Assembly: GCA_963725615.1 (NCBI GenBank)
Contig: CAVRZO010000002.1
Span: 124,001 to 188,000, forward strand
Direction of reading: 5' to 3'
Length of the DNA stretch: 64,000 nt
DNA from: JAIQFF01 sp963725615
GTDB taxonomy: Bacteria > Acidobacteriota > Terriglobia > Terriglobales > Acidobacteriaceae
This document shows, one piece after another, positions 57,678 through 64,000 of this stretch (position 1 is the stretch's first letter; each line of letters begins with the position of its first letter). Under the pieces are notes generated by a model. That model ran no database searches and was not told the origin of the DNA. It saw only the letters and a program-made list of their open reading frames with translations. The position numbers were made by a program, and so were the translations under genes.

Positions 57678-60368
57678 GTGATCGGGCGGACCATCTCGCA
57701 CTACCGCATTATTGAGCAGGTCGGTGGCGGCGGCATGGGCGTGGTCTACAAGGCCGAAGACACACGCCTGCACCGTTTTGTCGCCCTCAAATTTCTCCCT
57801 GACGACGTTGCCCGGGACCCCCAGTCCCTGGCCCGCTTCCAGCGCGAAGCCCAGGCGGCTTCTGCCCTGAACCATCCCAACATCTGCACCATCTACGACA
57901 TCGGCGAGCAGGAGGGACAGGCCTTCATCGCCATGGAGTATCTGGACGGCACGACTCTCCGCCACAAGATCGAGGGCCGGCCGCTCAAGCTGGAACAGTT
58001 GCTGGACATGGGAATCCAGATTGCCGACGCCCTCGATGCCGCCCACTCGAGTGGCATTGTGCACCGCGACATCAAGCCGGCAAATGTTTTTGTCACTCAG
58101 CGCGGACAGACCAAGATCCTTGATTTTGGCCTGGCGAAACTCACGCCGCAGAGCAATCGGGTGGTCGAAGGGACGGCAGGGGCGACCCGCACTTCGATCA
58201 GCGTCGACCAGCTCACCACGCCGGGGACCGCGATGGGGACGATTTCCTATATGTCGCCCGAACAGGCGCGCGGTGAAGCGCTGGACCATCGCACCGACCT
58301 GTTCTCTTTCGGCGTCATGCTGTACGAAATGGCGACGGGCCGGCAACCGTTCTCGGGGACGACCTCCGCGGTCATTTTTGAAGCGATCCTGAACAAGGTA
58401 CCCACGTCGCCGGTCCAGTTGAATCCGGGATTGCCGCCGCAACTGGAAGTAATCCTTACCAAAGCTCTGGAAAAAGACCGCGAATTGCGCTGCCAGAGTG
58501 CGGCGGAACTGCGCGCCGACCTCAAGCGCTTGAAGCGGGACACGGATTCCTCGCGCGCCGGGATTACGCGGGATGCCATCAGCGGGGCGGCCACCGCCGC
58601 TGTACCGATTGCCGGCAAGGGCAGCAGCGGAAAAGAAATTCCAGCCGGGCCCCGGCGCAGCGGTGGTCTTCTGCCCGTGATGGTCGGCCTCGGCCTGCTG
58701 GTCGCTCTCGCCGCCGGACTACTTCTCGGCAAGCGGCTGTGGGGATCCTCGGAGGCCAGCGCGCCGCTCTATCACGAGATCACCTTCCGCCGCGGCGAAA
58801 TTCGTTCGGCCCGCTTCGCGCCCGACGGGCAGACCATCCTGTACAGCGCTTCCTGGCAAGGCAACCCGGTGGAGATATTCGCCGCACGCCAGGGCACGGT
58901 CGAATCGCGTTCTCTGGGACTGGGCCGCGCCGAGCTTATGGGAGTTTCATCAACCGGTGAGATGGCACTCTCGTTGGGCAGCCATCCTATCGGGACCTGG
59001 GTGAACGTGGGTACGCTGGCCCGAGCGCCGCTGGCGGGTGGCGCGCCCCGTCCGATTCTCGAGGACGTTGAGTCGGCGGACTGGTCTCCGGACGGAACCA
59101 GCCTCGCGGTAGTACGCAATGTGAGCGGTCGCGAGCGGCTGGAATATCCCATTGGAAAAGTACTCTACGAAACCAGCGGCGGCTGGATCAGCTATCCGCG
59201 AGTTTCGCCGAAGGGCGACTATGTTGCGTTCATTGACCACACTAACCAAGGGGACGATGGCGGCTCGGTGGCCGTGGTTGATCTCTCCGGGAAAAAGACG
59301 AAGCTGACCCGCGATTGGTACGGCACCGGCGGCCTCGCCTGGTCATCGTCCGGCGAAGAAGTCTGGTTCACAGCCAGCGAACTGGGCGTGGATCACTATC
59401 TCTCTGCCGTGAGCCTCGCGGGAAAAGAACGGCTGGTAGCGCGGATTCCCGGCACGCTGGTGATATTCGACATCTGGCGCGATGGGCGGGTGCTGTTGGC
59501 CCGCGTGGGACGCCGCCGCGAAGTTATGGCCCTGCAGGAGGGTGCGGCCAAAGAGCGAGATCTTTCCTGGCTGGACTACTCCTATCCGGCTGATCTTTCC
59601 GCCGACGGCAAGATTGTCCTTTTCGACGAAGAGGGAGTGGGCGGAGGAGTGCAGTACGGGAATTCGAAAGAACTGACTTACGCTGTTTACATTCGCGACA
59701 CGGATGGCTCTCCTGCCATTCGGTTGGGCGAAGGAGTCGCCGACGCGCTTTCTCCCGACCAGAAGTGGGTCATTGTTCAAACTCCGGGATCGCCCGAGCA
59801 ACTTCGGCTGCTGCCAACCGGGGCAGGCGAAACTCAGCCGCTCACCAACGATTCGATCAATCACCAGTGGGCACGCTGGTTTCCGGACGGCAAACGCTTT
59901 ATCTTTTCGGGCAACGAACCGGGAAAAGGCGTGCGACTTTACACGCAGGATCTCACCGGCGGAACGCCCAAGCCGATCTCCCCCGAGGGAGTCGACGCCA
60001 CCGCGTTTGCAGTTTCTCCCGACGGCCAGTTGGTGGTGGGGACCGGCCCCGACGAGAAGGGTTACTTCTATCCCACCGCGGGCGGCGACCCTCGCGTAGT
60101 CAACGGTCTGGAACCGGGAGACATCCCCATCATCTGGAACAAAGACGGTCGTTCCATCTATCTCTATCGCACCGGTGAAGTGCCGGCCAAGGTTTACCAG
60201 TTGGACCTCGCCACCGGAAAGAAAACTGTCCGGCAACAGATTGTCCCAGTCGACACCACCGGCGTCTCCACCATCGGACCAATCCAGACAACACCGGATG
60301 GGAAGACCTACGTCTACGGCTTCCACCGCACCCTGGGCGATCTCTATCTGGTCGAAGGCCTGAAGTAG
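57678..60368 (+). CDS. Ser/Thr protein kinase with a C-terminal TolB-like propeller
   Basis: This 896-residue protein has a kinase domain at about residues 9-270 (GGGGMGVVYKAED, VALKFL, catalytic HRDIKPANVFV, DFGLAKL), one membrane helix at about 334-352 (LPVMVGLGLLVALAAGLLLG) and then PD40/WD40-like repeats typical of a TolB propeller (RFAPDGQTILYSAS, DWSPDGTSLAVVRN, RWFPDGKRFIFSGN). The kinase is inside the cell and the propeller outside, so it may relay an external signal. The start is a GTG at 57678. Confidence 0.93.
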   Translation: MIGRTISHYRIIEQVGGGGMGVVYKAEDTRLHRFVALKFLPDDVARDPQSLARFQREAQAASALNHPNICTIYDIGEQEGQAFIAMEYLDGTTLRHKIEGRPLKLEQLLDMGIQIADALDAAHSSGIVHRDIKPANVFVTQRGQTKILDFGLAKLTPQSNRVVEGTAGATRTSISVDQLTTPGTAMGTISYMSPEQARGEALDHRTDLFSFGVMLYEMATGRQPFSGTTSAVIFEAILNKVPTSPVQLNPGLPPQLEVILTKALEKDRELRCQSAAELRADLKRLKRDTDSSRAGITRDAISGAATAAVPIAGKGSSGKEIPAGPRRSGGLLPVMVGLGLLVALAAGLLLGKRLWGSSEASAPLYHEITFRRGEIRSARFAPDGQTILYSASWQGNPVEIFAARQGTVESRSLGLGRAELMGVSSTGEMALSLGSHPIGTWVNVGTLARAPLAGGAPRPILEDVESADWSPDGTSLAVVRNVSGRERLEYPIGKVLYETSGGWISYPRVSPKGDYVAFIDHTNQGDDGGSVAVVDLSGKKTKLTRDWYGTGGLAWSSSGEEVWFTASELGVDHYLSAVSLAGKERLVARIPGTLVIFDIWRDGRVLLARVGRRREVMALQEGAAKERDLSWLDYSYPADLSADGKIVLFDEEGVGGGVQYGNSKELTYAVYIRDTDGSPAIRLGEGVADALSPDQKWVIVQTPGSPEQLRLLPTGAGETQPLTNDSINHQWARWFPDGKRFIFSGNEPGKGVRLYTQDLTGGTPKPISPEGVDATAFAVSPDGQLVVGTGPDEKGYFYPTAGGDPRVVNGLEPGDIPIIWNKDGRSIYLYRTGEVPAKVYQLDLATGKKTVRQQIVPVDTTGVSTIGPIQTTPDGKTYVYGFHRTLGDLYLVEGLK

Positions 60369-60412
60369 AGTCTCACCTTGTGTAGATTGTGATCGCGGAT
60401 ATTGCCGAATCG

Positions 60413-60577
60413 AGGGTACCCATCCTTCGCGCTTACTGCGAAGGTGGGAGGCACACAGTCAGAACCGAGTGTGACGAAAGGGGTAGTTTTCTAAAGGGAG
60501 ATATCGTTCCCGATTCGCTTCCCGCGACCTTGCCTCCCACCCTCTCGCAAACTGCGCGAGGCGGGTGGGGCACCCTC
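60413..60577. repeat. Family E inverted repeat (E2)
   Basis: AGGGTACCCATCCTTCGCGC (from 60413) and GCGAAGGTGGGAGGC face TGCCTCCCACCCTCTCGCAA (from 60532) and GGGTGGGGCACCCT. It shares arms and middle with E1. It lies between the convergent kinase and glycerol-channel genes. Confidence 0.88.
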
Positions 60578-60600
60578 GGTGGGGGAGTGGACACAGCGGG

Positions 60601-61383
60601 CTACGAAGAACGCCGCAAGAACCGGCGAATGCCGAAATCGTAGACTCCCGCGCCCAATACTCCGCCGACCAACGGCGCCAGCACGGGCACCCACCACACT
60701 CGATTCCCGTCCGTGATGCCGTTGTTGCGAAAGCCGGCCAGAGCGGTGAACAGGCGGGGACCGAAATCACGCGCCGGATTGATGGCATATCCGTGCATCG
60801 CCCCGAAGCTCATACCGATCGCCACCACCACCAGCCCAATCATCAGTGGCACCATGTTCGCTCCCGGGGGCATGTTGAATTCGTCGATAATGGCGAAAAC
60901 GAGCAGCAACAGCAGGGCCGTGCCGATCACCTGATCCAGGAATCCGGCCTGCGGAAGATTGGGAAAGGCAGGGAAGGTGGTAAAGATGCCCGCTGTTCTT
61001 TCCAGATTCGGGTCCACCTGTTGAAACGCGGGCAGATAATTTCGGTACACCAATGCGGCTGCGACAAACGCTCCGGCAACTTGCGCGAACGAATAGGGCA
61101 GAACTTTCTTCCAGGGAAATCCTCTGAAAATCGCCAGCGCCAGGGTCACCGCCGGGTTCAGGTGCGCTCCTGAAATCTTTCCGGCAACGTAAATCCCCAT
61201 GGTTACTCCAAGTCCCCATCCCAGAGTGATGTTGGTGAAACCGCCGTGGATTACCTCGCCCGGCGTCGTGGTCGGAAACAGCACCACCATGGCGACCACG
61301 CCCGCTCCCAACATGATCAACACAAAGGTTCCGAGGAACTCGGCAGTCAACTCCGCCAGCAGCGAGAATTTGGGGTTCGTCAT
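60601..61383 (-). CDS. Aquaporin / glycerol facilitator (MIP family)
   Basis: This 260-residue channel has six membrane helices and both NPA boxes: SGAHLNPAVTLALAIFRGF and YAINPARDFGPRLF. The Asp after the second NPA (NPARD) and the long second loop (RNYLPAFQQVDPNLERTAGIF) point to a glycerol-type channel (GlpF) and not a water-only aquaporin. It stands alone; no glycerol kinase is in the window. The start ATG at 61383 fits the family length. Confidence 0.92.
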   Translation of the reverse strand: MTNPKFSLLAELTAEFLGTFVLIMLGAGVVAMVVLFPTTTPGEVIHGGFTNITLGWGLGVTMGIYVAGKISGAHLNPAVTLALAIFRGFPWKKVLPYSFAQVAGAFVAAALVYRNYLPAFQQVDPNLERTAGIFTTFPAFPNLPQAGFLDQVIGTALLLLLVFAIIDEFNMPPGANMVPLMIGLVVVAIGMSFGAMHGYAINPARDFGPRLFTALAGFRNNGITDGNRVWWVPVLAPLVGGVLGAGVYDFGIRRFLRRSS

Positions 61384-61545
61384 GGAACTCCTGTAAATGA
61401 TGTGTTGTCAGAAAGTCGCAACGTAGTCTAAATGAATGGTGATTGCTCGGCTGGGAAGAGGGCGGGATTCTTTCCGCCGCTGTTTTAAACCTTTGAATGC
61501 CAGATACTTAACAATTTGTAGATTGGGGGCAATTATTCCCTTGAA

Positions 61546-61555
61546 GGAATATTCC
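61546..61555. promoter_or_regulatory. Palindrome in the putative higB promoter
   Basis: GGAATATTCC is a perfect 10-bp palindrome overlapping the end of a possible -35 element TTGAAG (61541-61546). A weak -10 (CATACT) follows 17 bp later. The site may bind the HigA antitoxin. The surrounding sequence is noticeably more AT-rich than the rest of the window. Confidence 0.4.
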
Positions 61556-61575
61556 ACAAATGGCATACTTTGGGA

Positions 61576-61935
61576 GTGCCTTGGGACGTTGAGTTCACCG
61601 ACGAGTTTGAGGTTTGGTGGAACACGCTTTCGGAAGACGAACAAGTAGAAATAAATGCGAAGGTTGAGCTCCTTCAAGAGCACGGTCCTACACTCCCGAG
61701 ACCTCATGCCGACGTGATCGTGAGCTCTCGCCACTCGAATATGAAAGAGCTGCGAGGAAGAGTCGAGGAGAAGCTTTTGCGTGTCCCGTATGCGTTTGAT
61801 CCGACCCGCACAGCGGTACTTTTGATTGGTGGAGACAAAACTGGCGATTCGAACTGGTATCAGAAATTCGTACCGATTGCTGATGGTTTGTTCGATCAAC
61901 ATCTACAGGAGCTCGAGAGAAAACGTCAGAAGTGA
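61576..61935 (+). CDS. higB: HigB-type toxin (RelE/Gp49-like)
   Basis: This 119-residue protein belongs to the RelE/HigB (phage Gp49-like) group of ribosome-dependent mRNA nucleases: EFTDEFEVWWNTLSEDEQVE, MKELRGRVEEKLLRVPYAFD and VLLIGGDKTGDSNWYQKFVP. The GTG at 61576 was chosen because family homology begins at VPWDVEF; a TTG lies 6 nt upstream. There is no clear ribosome binding site, and a weak -10 sits just before it, so the mRNA could be leaderless. The toxin gene comes first, as is usual for HigBA. Confidence 0.85.
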   Translation: MPWDVEFTDEFEVWWNTLSEDEQVEINAKVELLQEHGPTLPRPHADVIVSSRHSNMKELRGRVEEKLLRVPYAFDPTRTAVLLIGGDKTGDSNWYQKFVPIADGLFDQHLQELERKRQK

Positions 61936-61948
61936 CGAACAAGACTAA

Positions 61949-61964
61949 CGGCCCGTACGGGCCG
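61949..61964. promoter_or_regulatory. Perfect 16-bp palindrome between toxin and antitoxin genes
   Basis: CGGCCCGTACGGGCCG is perfectly self-complementary and sits in the 44-nt gap between higB and higA. It may be an operator for HigA or, as RNA, a small hairpin that weakens antitoxin or toxin expression. The higA ribosome binding site lies just after it. Confidence 0.55.
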
Positions 61965-61979
61965 ACTCAGGAGAGGAAC

Positions 61980-62309
61980 ATGGCCAGGAATTTTAAGACC
62001 CTTCGCGAAAAGATGTCTCCCGAGGCTCGGGAGCGGTCCTCGCGTCTCGCAGCCAAATATCGCTCTCAGATGCCCCTGGATGAACTGCGCGAAGCGCGAG
62101 AGATGACTCAGCAGCATCTGGCCCGGATTCTGAAGATCAATCAAGCTGCTGTGTCAAAGATGGAGAGACGAACAGATATGTACGTGAGTACCCTTCAGGA
62201 TTTTGTCCAAGCGATGGGAGGAGAACTCAAGATCACTGCGAGTTTTCCCGAGGGCACGGTCGAGATTCGGCAATTTCAAACCAAAGAAGGCGGTGTGAGA
62301 GACGAATAG
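61980..62309 (+). CDS. higA: HigA-type antitoxin (XRE family)
   Basis: This 109-residue protein carries an XRE helix-turn-helix (LREAREMTQQHLARILKINQAAVSKMERRTDMYVSTLQDFVQAMGG); the first 45 residues form a helical toxin-binding region. It should bind the toxin and repress the pair through HigA operators. The ATG at 61980 is set by GGAGAGGAAC just upstream; the frame extends 48 nt upstream without support. Next comes a convergent TPR gene 26 nt away. Confidence 0.85.
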   Translation: MARNFKTLREKMSPEARERSSRLAAKYRSQMPLDELREAREMTQQHLARILKINQAAVSKMERRTDMYVSTLQDFVQAMGGELKITASFPEGTVEIRQFQTKEGGVRDE

Positions 62310-62335
62310 AACGGAAGGTCAATAATGCCCCGCAT

Positions 62336-64000
62336 TCAGCTTGCGGCCTGCTCCGCCTTACGCGCAATGAGAAGGAATCCAGTTCGGGTTGCATCCTTGT
62401 TGAGGGCAGCGAGTCGGGCTCGTCCGGCAGTCGTCTTTCCCGACTTCATTTCCGCTTCGCCAAGCGCAAGCCGGGCCTGGTATTCGTAGATGAGATAGCC
62501 ATATTTCTTCGCGTCGGTCAGCACGGCTTCCAGCCGTGGCAAAGCTTCCGCGCTCTTGCCCGATGCGGCGAGAACCCTTCCAGCAGCCAACTCCGCGTCA
62601 AAACGCGCCAGACGATTCCCGCTTTGCCGGGAAAGAGTTACCGCCTGTTCCGCGGTCTTCTGCGCATCGGCAAACCTCCCCTGTTTCAGCATGATCGAGG
62701 TCAGGAGCGCCTGGGCCGCAACCTGATTGTCCAAGAGTTTCTCTTTTTCAAACTCTGTAGCAGCGGCGCGGATCAAGCCTTCTGATTCCGCCTCGTGGCC
62801 CTCCTCGAGCGCGATGGTGGCGAGTTGGGTCTGGCTCAAAGCGCTGTTGAGCTGGGCTCCGAGATCGCGGCGAATGTTGGCCGCGTCTTGCGCCTTCTGC
62901 CGTGCCTGGGCGAGATCTCCACGCTGCGTCAACACCTCGGCGAGGCCGGAAAGGGCGAAGGCAGCGCCGCGTTTGTATCCGATCTGATTGTGTATCTCCA
63001 GCGCTTCGGTGTATTTCTGCTGCGCGGCTGCGAGGTCCCCCATTTCGACCAGCAGGTTTCCGAGATTGGATAATGTCGAAGCGGTACCGCGCTGATCGTC
63101 GATGTCGCGGAAAGCGGCCAGTCCGGCTTGTTGCATTTTCAGGGCTTCCGGAAGATTGCCCATGCTGTCCAGTACGTTGGCAAGATTTCCCAAGCCGCCG
63201 GCCAGTCCGGACTTATCGTCAATCTCGCGATACGCGGCAATGCTTGGCTCGTAATATTGCCGCGCTTGAACCAGATCTCCGTGGTCGTAATAAATGTTGC
63301 CGATATTGTTGAGCGAAGCCGCTACACGAGCCTGATTGCCCAGGGTGCGAAACACGGCAAGCGCATTCTCGTAGGCTTTGCGGGCCTCCGCGAAATTTCC
63401 CTGGTCATATAGCAGATGCCCGGTTGATTGCAGGGTGGACGCGGCACCCATGCGGTCGCCCGCGGCCGTGAATAGCCCTTGCGCCTCGGCGAGCGCGGCT
63501 GCGGCATCGCTCGATTGCCCGAGACGTTCCATCGCCCACCCCTGACGGGATCGGGCCAGGGCGACCACTAGCTGGGTTCCTTGGGCGCGTCCTTTCATGA
63601 CGGCCTGCGCCGCCGCCGCTTCTGATCGTTTGAAGTCGCCGATGACCGCGGCTGCGTTGGCTTCGGCGAGATCTATGCGTGCATCGTCTTTGGCCGGAGC
63701 GGGCAGGTTGCGCAGTCCCTCGATCGTGGCCAGCGCATCCTTTCCCGAACCGCCTGCGGCCTGGCTGGCGGCCATACGCAATCCGTATTCAAGGTTGTCG
63801 GGAAAGAATCCGGTGAGCGTGCGATAGATCTCAATTGCCTTGGGCCACTCGTGAGAAAATTCGTGATACCGCCCTTCGACGAACAACCGTTCCTCGCGCG
63901 AAAGATTCTCCGAGAGGTCGAGCGCGCGCTTGGCCTCAGCTGCCGCCCGGCTGTTATAGCCAAGAGCTGACCACGCCTCGGCGAGGGCGGCGTGTGTCGG
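62336..64000 (-). CDS. TPR protein, C-terminal part (cut by window end)
   Basis: The frame is open to the window edge (555 residues visible), so the gene starts outside. It contains about ten tetratricopeptide repeats, e.g. QARVAASLNNIGNIYYDHGDLVQARQYYE, with the GxxLxNLAxxL pattern. The start of the visible part (AEAWSALGYNSRAAAEAKRA, LSREERLFVEGRYHEF) resembles the C-terminal region of acidobacterial Ser/Thr kinases with TPR tails. It converges on the HigA gene. Confidence 0.85.
   Translation of the reverse strand, partial: PTHAALAEAWSALGYNSRAAAEAKRALDLSENLSREERLFVEGRYHEFSHEWPKAIEIYRTLTGFFPDNLEYGLRMAASQAAGGSGKDALATIEGLRNLPAPAKDDARIDLAEANAAAVIGDFKRSEAAAAQAVMKGRAQGTQLVVALARSRQGWAMERLGQSSDAAAALAEAQGLFTAAGDRMGAASTLQSTGHLLYDQGNFAEARKAYENALAVFRTLGNQARVAASLNNIGNIYYDHGDLVQARQYYEPSIAAYREIDDKSGLAGGLGNLANVLDSMGNLPEALKMQQAGLAAFRDIDDQRGTASTLSNLGNLLVEMGDLAAAQQKYTEALEIHNQIGYKRGAAFALSGLAEVLTQRGDLAQARQKAQDAANIRRDLGAQLNSALSQTQLATIALEEGHEAESEGLIRAAATEFEKEKLLDNQVAAQALLTSIMLKQGRFADAQKTAEQAVTLSRQSGNRLARFDAELAAGRVLAASGKSAEALPRLEAVLTDAKKYGYLIYEYQARLALGEAEMKSGKTTAGRARLAALNKDATRTGFLLIARKAEQAAS

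Overview
The window is GC-rich, densely coded bacterial chromosome. It most likely comes from an Acidobacteriota species of the Terriglobia type. The clues are a VWFA-related secreted protein, a TolB-propeller Ser/Thr kinase next to a TPR protein, secreted proteins of the 'ATVPFNF' type, the gene order yicC-gmk-rpoZ-coaBC-udg-priA, and intergenic spaces full of long imperfect inverted repeats. This assignment comes from gene content only; no rRNA, tRNA, CRISPR array, transposase or prophage was seen.

Layout. 1-13.8 kb: 3' end of glutamate dehydrogenase, a DUF4105 membrane protein, a PQQ-type sugar dehydrogenase lipoprotein, a ROK fructokinase, three small ORFs, thioredoxin reductase, a UBP zinc-finger protein, proline dehydrogenase, a MarR-GNAT fusion regulator, Tag glycosylase, a VWA protein, a cupin and an STN/poly-Gln protein. 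14-24.3 kb: uvrA, a CPBP protease, pyrE, mtnA, an FHA-GAF-sigma54 activator facing a small secreted protein, and rapZ. 24.5-34.6 kb: an MsbA-like exporter, then yicC, gmk, rpoZ, coaBC, a family 4 uracil-DNA glycosylase, two overlapping membrane genes and priA. 34.6-37.1 kb: an OpuC/Osm-type compatible-solute ABC importer. 37.2-42.8 kb: a compact F420 operon (cofG-cofD-cofC-cofE-cofH-npdG). 43.2-50.4 kb: flavin reductase, FAH-family hydrolase, an M24 peptidase-like protein, msrB, bactofilin, an ABC-F ATPase and a NUDIX hydrolase. 50.4-55.7 kb: a cytidylate-kinase-like protein and a TolC-HlyD-MFS efflux operon. 55.9-64 kb: an outer-membrane protein, a DinB protein, a Ser/Thr kinase, a GlpF-like channel, a HigBA toxin-antitoxin pair and the C-terminal part of a TPR protein.

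How genes work together. The F420 operon holds CofG, CofH, CofC, CofD, CofE and an F420:NADPH oxidoreductase, joined by ATGA-type overlaps. The efflux operon encodes inner-membrane pump, adaptor and outer-membrane channel in one transcript. The sigma54 activator at 20.4-22.4 kb sits divergently next to a near-consensus -24/-12 promoter and a perfect dyad that could be its enhancer, so regulator and target can be proposed from sequence alone.

Two window-wide patterns stand out. Most spacers above about 100 bp carry a structured inverted repeat belonging to one of several families. Five conserved genes (yicC, priA, the osmoprotectant binding protein, an FAH hydrolase and the M24 peptidase) are each broken by one frameshift that deletion of a single base would repair, which looks more like assembly error than decay.
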